DNA of 12,234 nt from Gammaproteobacteria bacterium. Its GTDB lineage: Bacteria; Pseudomonadota; Gammaproteobacteria; Arenicellales; JAOTYS01. The stretch spans positions 1 through 12,234 of the forward strand of contig JAOTYS010000095.1 in assembly GCA_029861795.1 (NCBI GenBank), read 5' to 3'. Shown in pieces: positions 5,942-12,234 of this stretch; the first letter of the stretch is position 1; every line of letters begins with the position of its first letter. The notes under the pieces are model-generated. The model was not told where the DNA came from. It saw only the letters and a program-made list of their open reading frames with translations, and ran no database searches. The position numbers and the translations under genes were made by a program.

Positions 5942-6373
5942 GTGCGTTACGTTGCGCGTTCCGCTTCGGTTCCTTACGCCGCGAGCCAAATGTATGCGTT
6001 AGTGGCAGATATCCCCTCCTACCCATTGTTCTTGCCCTGGTGCAGAGATTCCCAAGTGCTATCGACGGATGGAGACCAGGTCGTCGCGTCGCTTGAAATC
6101 TCGTTTAAGGGGTTGAACAAGACGTTTACCACACTTAATAGGACCAAGCCCTTCGAGCTAATCGAAATGGAGTTGGTTGCCGGGCCGTTTAGTCACCTAC
6201 AGGGTTACTGGAAGTTTATCGAGCAGGATCAAAACACCAGCAAGATATCATTGAACATGGAGTATGATTTCTCCTCTCGTTTCCTATCTGCTGTTTTTGG
6301 ACCGGTATTCGGCCAGATCGCCAATAGCTTGGTAGAAGCGTTTCGGCGGCGCGCCGGCGAATTATACGGTTAG
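5942..6373 (+). CDS. ratA: RatA family START-like protein (COQ10/PasT type)
   Basis: Type of small START-fold (polyketide cyclase/COQ10) protein. In E. coli, RatA is reported to bind 50S subunits and hinder subunit joining; relatives bind ubiquinone-like lipids, so the role here could be either. From the GTG at 5942 the protein has 143 residues, near the E. coli core length. Matches to the family: ARSASVPYAASQMYALVADI, SYPLFLPWC, GLNKTFTTLNR, GPFSHLQGYWKF and a C-terminal amphipathic helix AFRRRAGELYG. The GTG is preferred to the ATG at 5882 because it aligns with the family start and has TTGGGGA (5928-5934) about 7 bases upstream. It is followed by rnfH after 47 bases, the usual ratAB pairing. 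Confidence 0.93.
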   Translation: MRYVARSASVPYAASQMYALVADIPSYPLFLPWCRDSQVLSTDGDQVVASLEISFKGLNKTFTTLNRTKPFELIEMELVAGPFSHLQGYWKFIEQDQNTSKISLNMEYDFSSRFLSAVFGPVFGQIANSLVEAFRRRAGELYG

Positions 6374-6420
6374 CGGGTCCGTGTTCAGAATCCTCACAGC
6401 TGCAACCATCACAACGTCTG

Positions 6421-6714
6421 ATGCAGGCGAGCACTGATCAAATCCGTGTAGAGATTGTCTATGCTGAACCCGAAGAGCAGCTCGTGCTTACGCTAGATGT
6501 GCCGCGGGCAAGCACGGTTGGTGATGCGATCAGACGCTCAGGGATACTCGAGCGTCGTCCAGGCATTGACCTGAGGCGGGTCGGAATCTATGGACGACGC
6601 GTTACACTATCGCACACGCTGCAACCGGATGATCGTATTGAAATCTATAGGCAGCTTAAGGTTGAGCCCAAGAAGGCGCGTCGCTCCCGCGCCTCGGCAC
6701 TGAGCAAGCATTAG
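6421..6714 (+). CDS. rnfH: RnfH/RatB family protein (UPF0125)
   Basis: Small beta-grasp (ubiquitin-like) protein of 97 residues, called RatB or RnfH in different organisms. The biochemical role is not established; it is habitually encoded after ratA. Family features seen: RVEIVYAEPEEQ at the start, STVGDAIRRSGILER, the core IDLRRVGIYGRRVTLSHTLQPDDRIEIYRQLKVEPK, and a basic tail. The length matches E. coli RatB (96). The ATG at 6421 has no strong ribosome site, and translation may be helped by coupling to ratA. The gene converges on bamE. Confidence 0.93.
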   Translation: MQASTDQIRVEIVYAEPEEQLVLTLDVPRASTVGDAIRRSGILERRPGIDLRRVGIYGRRVTLSHTLQPDDRIEIYRQLKVEPKKARRSRASALSKH

Positions 6715-6802
6715 TTTCTGGTCCTTTCTCAGAACCGACGAAAGAAGCCCTCGCCTTTCTTTTTCAATTTGGGTCTCACCGTTTGAGAGTCGGTGGCGTC
6801 AG

Positions 6803-7159
6803 CTAGGGCGCGCTAGCTTGCTCGCCAAGATGGCCCTCTAGCCGAATAAATTTGTCATTCTCAAATACTACAGTTATTCGATGCTGCTTTTTTTTGGATA
6901 GTCTTCCTGAATGATAGCCGTAATAATAGTCCCACCGGTCGGGGTGAAAAGCGTCGATCAGCATTGGAGTACCCAACACGAACCGAACTTCGCCAGGGGA
7001 CATTCCTACTTTGAGCTCGTTAAGCATCTCCTGTGTCACCACGTTGCCTTGTTGTACCTCTACGCGGTACGGTTTGATGCAGGCGCTGGTGATTAGCATT
7101 ACGAGCGCGATTGTTAGCGTCCCCCTCACTACATATGTACCGTTAGGAAATATTGTCAT
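6803..7159 (-). CDS. bamE: Outer-membrane assembly lipoprotein BamE (SmpA/OmlA)
   Basis: Lipoprotein subunit of the BAM complex that inserts beta-barrel proteins into the outer membrane. The N-terminal signal sequence (residues 12-26, TLTIALVMLITSA) ends in a lipobox with the lipid-bearing cysteine at C27. The mature part carries the BamE core: IKPYRVEVQQGNVVTQEML, LKVGMSPGEVRFVLGTPMLIDAFHPDRWDYYYGY and VVFENDKFIRLEG. The frame stops at 6803 after GEQASAP. A one-base shift just before the stop would continue for 23 more codons with a lysine-rich tail ending GEGFFRRF (TGA at 6729), which resembles C-termini of longer BamE proteins; the annotated end may thus be a frameshift or read error. A promoter is visible at 7225-7254. 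It follows recN and the GNAT gene, as bamE follows recN in E. coli. Confidence 0.93.
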   Translation of the reverse strand: MTIFPNGTYVVRGTLTIALVMLITSACIKPYRVEVQQGNVVTQEMLNELKVGMSPGEVRFVLGTPMLIDAFHPDRWDYYYGYHSGRLSKKKQHRITVVFENDKFIRLEGHLGEQASAP

Positions 7160-7224
7160 CGTAAGCTTGACTGCGTGGTGTGAGTCAGAAACAAGGCGGT
7201 GATCATATCCAATGTGCGAGTATG

Positions 7225-7254
7225 AGTATAGCGGGCAGACATGGAATAACTCAA
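7225..7254 (-). promoter_or_regulatory. Putative sigma-70 promoter of bamE
   Basis: Minus strand: TTGAGT (7254-7249), an 18-base spacer and TATACT (7230-7225), about 65 bases before the bamE ATG. A run of seven T residues on the same strand (7268-7262) lies just upstream and may end the recN-GNAT transcript, although I see no good stem in front of it. Confidence 0.55.
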
Positions 7255-7291
7255 CGTATAGAAAAAAATACTGATGTCGATCTCGAGGGAC

Positions 7292-7777
7292 TCACAGTCT
7301 GCGCAACATCGCTGTTTCGTCGCAGCGATGGAACTTGTAGCAGGTTATACATACGCCCCATATTTTCTCCGGTAAGCTTTCCTTGGGCACGATCTCAAAT
7401 CCCAGCTTTCCAAAAAATTGCGGCACATATGTGAGTGCCATTAGCCTGCGAAGCCCTAGATCACGGGCCTCGGTCGCGATCCATTCGACCATTAGCTTAC
7501 CAAACCCTCTGCGCATGTACGGCTCTGATACTACTAGGCTGCGAACTTCACCTAGATCTTCAGTGAAAACTTCCAAGGCACCACATACCACTGGTTCGCC
7601 ATTGTGGTCTAGTACGAAGAAATCCCGCAGATGTCGAACAATTTCAGAGGGAGGGCGAGGTAGTAGATTGCCTTGATTGGCATTGGTATGCAGTAACGTA
7701 TGGATGTAAGCAACGTCATCGACGGTCGCCGCGCGGATCACCGGAGCATCTTGCTGGGATGAACTATATTTGCTCAT
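7292..7777 (-). CDS. GNAT acetyltransferase resembling short N-acetylglutamate synthase
   Basis: GNAT-fold protein of 161 residues. The core motif DLGEVRSLVVSEPYMRRGFGKLMVEWIATEARDLGLRRLMALTYVPQFFGKLGF strongly resembles the GNAT domain of N-acetylglutamate synthases, both the ArgA C-terminal domain and the stand-alone short forms. The acetyl-CoA loop is MRRGFG (88-93), with Met where Q/R is usual. A C-terminal cysteine pattern, C143-x2-C146-x5-C152-D-E, resembles a segment I recall in short N-acetylglutamate synthase-like proteins of other bacteria. If so, it would make N-acetylglutamate for arginine synthesis, but another amine substrate is possible. The ATG at 7777 overlaps the recN stop by 4 bases (ATGA), so translation is probably coupled. 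In E. coli recN is followed directly by bamE, so this gene is an insertion into that order. Confidence 0.85.
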   Translation of the reverse strand: MSKYSSSQQDAPVIRAATVDDVAYIHTLLHTNANQGNLLPRPPSEIVRHLRDFFVLDHNGEPVVCGALEVFTEDLGEVRSLVVSEPYMRRGFGKLMVEWIATEARDLGLRRLMALTYVPQFFGKLGFEIVPKESLPEKIWGVCITCYKFHRCDETAMLRRL

Positions 7778-9438
7778 CCGGCGGCACGATGTAGCATCTC
7801 TTCAGCATGCGCCAGGGACTGATCGGTCAACTCTAAGCCTCCCAACATTCTAGCGATCTCTTCCACCCGTTGTGTGTCTCCGAGTTCATGAATTGTCACC
7901 TCTACATCATCGTCGGTGCGTTTTGTGACCAACAAGTGATGGTTGCCTTGAGAGGCGACCTGGGGCAAGTGGGTTACACAAAGAACCTGGCTACACGATC
8001 CCAGTTCGCGCAGGCGGTTGCCCACGATCTCGGCGATGCCCCCTCCGATCCCGGCATCCACTTCGTCAAATATGAGGGTTGGCACATTGGCTACACCCGC
8101 GGCGACCACTTGAATCGCGAGGCTGATGCGTGAAAGTTCTCCCCCGGACGCGATTTTCGACAGCGGGCCTATTGCCTGGGCGCGGTTTGTGTTTACCTGG
8201 AACTGAATACGGTCCTTGCCGTGGGAAGTGGGTTGCGCTGTAGCTTGCAGTTCAACAGAAAATTTGCCTCCCGCCATGCCAAGTTGGTGCATTTGCTTGC
8301 TGACCTTTCCACATAATTTTTTTGCCGCGCCTCTACGTTGCTGCGATAGCTTATTGGCGAGGGTATCGTACTTAGCTTGCAGTGATTCGATCTCATGTTG
8401 CAGTTGTTCCAGATCAGTGTCTGTGCTTTCGAATGAGGTCAGCTCTGTTTGCAGCTCTTGGGTTAAGCGAACCAGCCCATCTGGGGTTGTACGATGTTTG
8501 CGCGCGATGTCATGTAATTGTCCAAGACGCTGCTCGACCCAATGTAGACGCTCGGGATCCAACTCCACGTGAGACAGATGATGGCGCAGATGGGTTACTG
8601 CGTCTTCTATTCTTACCGTGGCCTCTGCAAGCAAGGCGACCACCTCCTCGAGACTGTGGTCGAAATTTGTGAGCGCCTCTAGACGTTGAGTGGCCCTCGC
8701 TAGTAGCTGACCTACGGTTCCGTCGTCGGCTTCATATAATGTTTGTGAGGCGTACTGAATGCCTTCGAGTAGTTCGTTGGCGTGGGCCAGACGCTTGTGT
8801 TCGTTTTCAAGTTCGACCACATCGTGCGGACCAAGCTGGAGCGCAGCCAGCTCGGCGCACTGATGACGCAGCAATTCAATTCGTGCGCGCCTGTCGGCCG
8901 ACTCGCCAGATAGGGTTTCCATCCGGGTCTGCAAATTCCTGAGTCTAGCAAAGCACTGTTCGAGTTGTTTGATCGTTGCTCCATGACTGCCATAGGCATC
9001 GAGCACTTGTCGCTGCACTTGACCTTGTAACAACGACTGGTGCTCGTGCTGACCATGGATGTCCACTAGCTCGGCACCCAACTCACGCAGCATCTGAACT
9101 GGCACCGGGCGACCATTGATGAATGCTTTGGTTGCTTTGTCTCGGTACAGGATTCTTCTGATAACACAATTCCCGTCGTCATCTAATTCGTTATGCGTGA
9201 GCCAGGAGCCGGCGCTATGCTCCGGTTGCAACTCGAAGGTGGCAATAATCTCGGCCTTGCTGCAATCGGGTCGGATGGCCGTCGTGTCTGCGCGTGCGCC
9301 CAACAATTGGGACAGTGCATCGATGAGGATGGATTTTCCCGCTCCGGTCTCGCCAGTAAGTACAGTAAATCCTCCACGTAGCGATAATTCTAGATGGCGG
9401 ACGATGGCAAAGTCCCGGATATATAACCCTGTCAACAT
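7774..9438 (-). CDS. recN: DNA repair protein RecN
   Basis: SMC-like ATPase of double-strand break repair, 554 residues (E. coli 553). The N-terminal half-ATPase has Walker A GETGAGKS at residues 29-36. The long middle part is heptad-rich coiled coil (for example LEQCFARLRNLQTRMETLSGES and LEQLQHEIESLQAKYDTLANKL), and the C-terminal half has the ABC signature IASGGELSRISLAI, Walker B TLIFDEVDAGIGG and the switch histidine in CVTHLPQVA. The start at 9438 (MLTGLYIRDFAIV) is chosen over the in-frame TTG at 9465 because it matches the family N-terminus. This start overlaps the end of nadK by 7 bases, and the stop overlaps the GNAT start, so the three genes form one coupled unit. No LexA box is evident in the nadK coding end. 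Confidence 0.97.
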   Translation of the reverse strand: MLTGLYIRDFAIVRHLELSLRGGFTVLTGETGAGKSILIDALSQLLGARADTTAIRPDCSKAEIIATFELQPEHSAGSWLTHNELDDDGNCVIRRILYRDKATKAFINGRPVPVQMLRELGAELVDIHGQHEHQSLLQGQVQRQVLDAYGSHGATIKQLEQCFARLRNLQTRMETLSGESADRRARIELLRHQCAELAALQLGPHDVVELENEHKRLAHANELLEGIQYASQTLYEADDGTVGQLLARATQRLEALTNFDHSLEEVVALLAEATVRIEDAVTHLRHHLSHVELDPERLHWVEQRLGQLHDIARKHRTTPDGLVRLTQELQTELTSFESTDTDLEQLQHEIESLQAKYDTLANKLSQQRRGAAKKLCGKVSKQMHQLGMAGGKFSVELQATAQPTSHGKDRIQFQVNTNRAQAIGPLSKIASGGELSRISLAIQVVAAGVANVPTLIFDEVDAGIGGGIAEIVGNRLRELGSCSQVLCVTHLPQVASQGNHHLLVTKRTDDDVEVTIHELGDTQRVEEIARMLGGLELTDQSLAHAEEMLHRAAG

Positions 9439-10295
9439 CGACCTGGTCGTTTTTCGCTCCCCCAACCGAGCTTTGAGCGCAGCACGTCGTAGTGGTTATG
9501 CCCGAGCGGGCGAACGAGGCGCAGCGTGCGTTTAGCACGTTTTACCTCAACCCGTTCGTGGCCGGTGAGCGCATACTTAGTATGACCGTCAACGGAAACA
9601 TGAGCGCTTTCATGTTCTCCATCGACAGTATCAATTTCAAAGGTAATAGTGCTGTCGCTATTCAGCACGATTGGTCGATTGCTCAGCGTGTGTGGGCAGA
9701 TCGGTACAAGGGTTAGCGCGGGAATAGTCGGATGCAGAATGGGTCCCCCCGCTGAAAGGGCATATGCCGTTGAACCGGTGGGTGTAGCGACGATGACACC
9801 GTCCCCGCGCGAGCTGGTCACAAATTCACCGTCGATATAGGTCTGGAATTCCAGTAGTCGGGCGAGCTCCCCTTTGCTGACGACAACGTCGTTAAGGGCG
9901 GTACCCGAGTGAATGGACTTGTCCTGGTGAACCACGTTGAGATCAAGCATTATCCGCGCTTCAGTGTTGAACTCTCCCTCAAGAATGCGGTCGATTTCCG
10001 GGTACATGTCATCTGCGGCGATGTCAGTGAGGAACCCCAGTCTCCCAAGATTGACCCCGACTAGGGGGATGTCGTGTCTTGTCAACTCCCGCGCAGCATG
10101 CAGCATAGTGCCATCGCCTCCTACCACGATGGCGAGGTCGATCGAATCGTCGCTATCCCAACCGCTGCCGGATTGTCCGCGGAACACTTGCAACCCACGT
10201 TTTTTTAGGTGGATGGACAGATCGGCCAATGTTTGGCTAACGTTTTCGTCGTTGTGTTTGCCATACAAGCCGATCGTATGAAACGCGGATGCCAT
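9432..10295 (-). CDS. nadK: NAD kinase
   Basis: Cytoplasmic enzyme that phosphorylates NAD to NADP, the only route to NADP; 287 residues (E. coli 292). Key motifs: VVGGDGTMLHAARE with GGDGT at residues 59-63, GVNLGRLGFLTDI, the ND motif in TALNDVVVSKG, SRGDGVIVATPTGSTAYALSAGGPILHP and PICPHTLSNRPIV. The start at 10295 (MASAFHTIGLYG) aligns with the E. coli N-terminus; two upstream in-frame starts (10313, 10352) would add unrelated residues. recN begins inside the last codons. A possible promoter on the minus strand is TTGGCC (10352-10347), 17 bases, TAGGTT (10329-10324), which is weak. hrcA is divergent. Confidence 0.97.
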   Translation of the reverse strand: MASAFHTIGLYGKHNDENVSQTLADLSIHLKKRGLQVFRGQSGSGWDSDDSIDLAIVVGGDGTMLHAARELTRHDIPLVGVNLGRLGFLTDIAADDMYPEIDRILEGEFNTEARIMLDLNVVHQDKSIHSGTALNDVVVSKGELARLLEFQTYIDGEFVTSSRGDGVIVATPTGSTAYALSAGGPILHPTIPALTLVPICPHTLSNRPIVLNSDSTITFEIDTVDGEHESAHVSVDGHTKYALTGHERVEVKRAKRTLRLVRPLGHNHYDVLRSKLGWGSEKRPGRC

Positions 10296-10370
10296 GGATC
10301 TCGTTCGTATCATTTGGCGGGTAAACCTAGCACGGGCGGGACGCCAGGCCAATCTCTGGTGAAACGATTC

Positions 10371-10399
10371 TTGACAGTAGATATGGAGGTTGATAGCGT
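10371..10399 (+). promoter_or_regulatory. Putative sigma-70 promoter of hrcA
   Basis: A perfect TTGACA at 10371-10376, a 17-base spacer and TAGCGT at 10394-10399 (3 of 6 matches). The expected start near 10405 falls at the first base of the CIRCE element, the usual geometry for HrcA repression. Confidence 0.55.
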
Positions 10400-10404
10400 G
10401 AATA

Positions 10405-10431
10405 CTGGCACTCCGAGAGGGGGAGTGCTAG
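10405..10431 (+). promoter_or_regulatory. CIRCE operator (HrcA binding site)
   Basis: Inverted repeat CTGGCACTC-N9-GAGTGCTAG, close to the consensus TTAGCACTC-N9-GAGTGCTAA. It lies 31 bases before the hrcA start and just after the promoter, so HrcA should repress its own gene. In RNA the same repeat would form a hairpin in the leader. Confidence 0.93.
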
Positions 10432-10462
10432 TCTGGTCGTACGATTTGATGGGTGCACTCTT

Positions 10463-11512
10463 ATGACTCTTAACGCGCGCGCGGAGATATTACTGAAGAC
10501 ACTGATAAGGCGTTACATCAGTGAGGGTCAACCGGTGGGCTCCCGCACGTTGGCAAAACAGGCCGGATTGGAGCTCAGTCCGGCCACTATACGCAATGTG
10601 ATGGCTGATCTTGAAGAAATGGGGTTGGTGAGCTCGCCGCACACGTCGGCCGGTCGAGTCCCTACCGAGCTAGGCTATCGGGTGTTTGTAGACACCATGC
10701 TGAAAGTGAAACCGCTCACCGAAGAAGCCTTGGGGGAGATGGAAGAGAAGCTAACGTCTAAACACGATCCGCAGCAACTACTCACTGTGGCGTCAGATCT
10801 ACTGTCACAAGTGACAAGGTTCGCTGGTGTGGTTCTTGTGCCGCGCACCGGTCAAGTTAAATTCAAGCAGATAGAATTCCTCTCGTTATCACCCAATCGG
10901 GTTCTCGCGATACTGGTAACTGAAGATGGACGTGTGCAGAATCGGGTAATTGCTGGAGATCGAGGTTATGCCCAGAGTGAACTGGTACAGGCCTCGAATT
11001 ACTTCAATCGAACCTACTCAGGAGATTCTTTGTCGGAGGTGCGTCGCCGGCTGTTGGGCGAGATAAAGCGGGAAAGTGACGAGATGCACAGCATCGTGAA
11101 GACGGCGGTGGAAATGGCGCAAGAATTATTTGAAACAGATGACTCGGCTGATGAAGATTTGCTTGTAAGTGGTGAAGCCAATTTGTTGGATTTCCCGGAA
11201 CTGTGTCAGATTGAAAAGCTGCGCCAGCTCTTTGACACCTTTCAAACTAAGCAGGATCTTCTCGATTTGCTGGATAAAAGCCTGAAGGCCAGTGGCATTC
11301 AGCTCTTTATTGGCCACGAGTCTGGCTATGAAGCACTGACAGAGTGTAGCATCGTCACCTCTTCCTATGAGGTGGATGACCAGCTTATCGGCACCTTGGG
11401 CGTTATCGGACCCACACGAATGTCTTATGAAGACGTGATCCCGGTAGTCGATGTGACCGCCCGCCTGCTTGGTAGCGCACTCAGCGCTAAGTCAGGAGAC
11501 CGACTACAATAA
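10463..11512 (+). CDS. hrcA: Heat-inducible transcription repressor HrcA
   Basis: Repressor of class I heat-shock genes that binds CIRCE and is kept active by GroEL; 349 residues, usual length. The N-terminal winged helix includes RAEILLKTLIRRYISEGQPVGSRTLAKQ, then LSPATIRNVMADLEEMGLVSSPHTSAGRVPTELGYR, the classic HrcA DNA-binding block (about residues 5-75). The C-terminal part has FKQIEFLSLSPNRVLAILVTEDGRVQNR and the GAF-like end (LFIGHESGYEALTECSIVTSSYEVDDQLIGTLGVIGPTRMSYEDVIPVVD). A CIRCE site lies in its own leader. It precedes grpE, an arrangement found in bacteria with hrcA-grpE-dnaK-dnaJ clusters; here grpE also has its own promoter. Confidence 0.97.
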   Translation: MTLNARAEILLKTLIRRYISEGQPVGSRTLAKQAGLELSPATIRNVMADLEEMGLVSSPHTSAGRVPTELGYRVFVDTMLKVKPLTEEALGEMEEKLTSKHDPQQLLTVASDLLSQVTRFAGVVLVPRTGQVKFKQIEFLSLSPNRVLAILVTEDGRVQNRVIAGDRGYAQSELVQASNYFNRTYSGDSLSEVRRRLLGEIKRESDEMHSIVKTAVEMAQELFETDDSADEDLLVSGEANLLDFPELCQIEKLRQLFDTFQTKQDLLDLLDKSLKASGIQLFIGHESGYEALTECSIVTSSYEVDDQLIGTLGVIGPTRMSYEDVIPVVDVTARLLGSALSAKSGDRLQ

Positions 11513-11525
11513 CGCCGCACACACC

Positions 11526-11553
11526 CTTGAAAGTGGTGCTGTGACCCCCATCT
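11526..11553 (+). promoter_or_regulatory. Putative sigma-32 heat-shock promoter of grpE
   Basis: CTTGAAA at 11526-11532, a 13-base spacer and CCCCATCT at 11546-11553, which fits the E. coli sigma-32 consensus CTTGAAA-N11-16-CCCCATNT at every defined base. It starts 13 bases after the hrcA stop; transcription would begin near 11560 and leave a leader of about 115 bases. No CIRCE copy is seen in this gap. Confidence 0.8.
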
Positions 11554-11676
11554 GTTGGCATAGTGCACTACGCGCGGGGTTGAGGTGGTGCGATCACTGC
11601 ACTGGCTCGCGTGAGTGAGCTTACTTATGTTGCGTACATAACGTTCATGTGAGTATTGGGAGGCAACAGCGGAAGT

Positions 11677-12234
11677 ATGAGTACTGCACAAGATTCTAAC
11701 ACCCACGACGCAAAGCTCGCTGAGGACGAATCGGCGAGCGCCTCGACCACAGGACAGCGCGAGGACGTTGCAGACCAGAGCCAGCAGCAGCCCGACCAGC
11801 AGGATCAAACCGCGACAGTATCGGAACTCCAGGCTCAGTTGGCGCAGGCCCTTGAGCAAGCCGAGCAACACAAAGAGCAGTTTTTGCGAGCCAAGGCTGA
11901 AGTAGAGAACATTCAGCGCAGGGCCACCAGCGATGTCAGCAACGCCCACAAGTACGCGATTGAGAGGTTTGCTACAGAGATGCTATCGGTTAAAGACAGC
12001 TTGGAGTTAGCGCGCGCGGTAGAGCTTAAAGGCGACAACAAAACTGCGGTGAAGAACATGCTGGAAGGCCTGGAGCTTACGCTAAAGCAGATGGATAGCG
12101 TATTCGAAAAGTTCTCCCTAGAAGTGATTGACCCGGTCGCAGGCGAAAAATTTGATCCCGACAAGCACCAAGCGATGACCATGCAGGAATCGCAAGAGGT
12201 GGAGCCCAATCACATCTTGTTGGTGGTGCAGAAG
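11677..12234 (+). CDS. grpE: Nucleotide exchange factor GrpE, 3'-partial
   Basis: Dimeric cochaperone that releases ADP from DnaK. 186 codons are present and the frame is still open at the right edge; E. coli GrpE has 197 residues, so only the last few are missing. The first 50 residues are low-complexity and Gln/Asp-rich (QSQQQPDQQDQ), followed by a long coiled-coil region (LQAQLAQALEQAEQHKEQFLRAKAEVEN). The GrpE signature follows: NIQRRATSDVSNAHKYAIERFATEML, LELTLKQM, VIDPVAGEKFDPDKHQAM and EVEPNHILLVVQK. The ATG at 11677 follows GGGAGG (11658-11663) at 13 bases, a rather long spacing, and GGAAG immediately before. Controlled by the sigma-32-type promoter upstream. dnaK is expected just beyond the edge. 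Confidence 0.95.
   Translation, partial: MSTAQDSNTHDAKLAEDESASASTTGQREDVADQSQQQPDQQDQTATVSELQAQLAQALEQAEQHKEQFLRAKAEVENIQRRATSDVSNAHKYAIERFATEMLSVKDSLELARAVELKGDNKTAVKNMLEGLELTLKQMDSVFEKFSLEVIDPVAGEKFDPDKHQAMTMQESQEVEPNHILLVVQK

Noticed and set aside
6734..6794. ACCGAC/GTCGGT inverted repeat between rnfH and bamE as a terminator
   Set aside because: The loop is nearly 50 bases, and the span is better explained as a former BamE coding tail.

Overview
The window looks like a piece of a gammaproteobacterial chromosome. Read on the minus strand, the order nadK, recN, bamE, ratB/rnfH, ratA, smpB, ssrA is the same as in Escherichia coli, with grpE divergent at the far end. Three genes sit inside this order that E. 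coli lacks there: hrcA between nadK and grpE, a GNAT acetyltransferase between recN and bamE, and a sugar-nucleotide epimerase between smpB and ssrA. Base composition is moderate and coding density is normal. No species can be named from the sequence alone.

Region 1 (1-3120): a 5'-cut acuI-type acrylyl-CoA reductase, a convergent CDP-alcohol phosphatidyltransferase, then two plus-strand genes for soluble proteins I cannot assign. A perfect -10 box and a 26-bp imperfect palindrome lie in front of the pair.

Region 2 (3140-3870) is the most striking part. The minus strand carries ssrA (tmRNA), with a recognisable 5' tRNA-like end, a tag reading frame for ANDDNYALAA and the acceptor end with CCA. 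The gene is split inside the T-loop by 279 bases. That insert has the hallmarks of a subgroup IC3-like group I intron: a P1 with a U-G pair at the 5' splice site, a GNRA-capped P2, P4, P7 and P8 elements, a GAAA-capped P9 and a terminal G. It has no open reading frame for a homing endonuclease. Removing it restores a 7-base T-loop on a 5-bp stem and an acceptor stem with the G3-U70 alanine identity pair.

Region 3 (3950-7159): the epimerase and smpB on the minus strand, ratA and rnfH on the plus strand, and the lipoprotein gene bamE convergent with them. bamE seems to have a small frameshift that removes its C-terminal tail.

Region 4 (7292-10295): GNAT acetyltransferase, recN and nadK in a tight minus-strand cluster with 4- and 7-base overlaps.

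Region 5 (10371-12234): hrcA under a CIRCE operator, then grpE behind a near-perfect sigma-32-type promoter. Two heat-shock control systems are therefore visible within about 1.2 kb. Together the window holds trans-translation (tmRNA and SmpB), DNA repair (RecN), NADP supply (NadK), outer-membrane assembly (BamE) and chaperone control (HrcA, GrpE).
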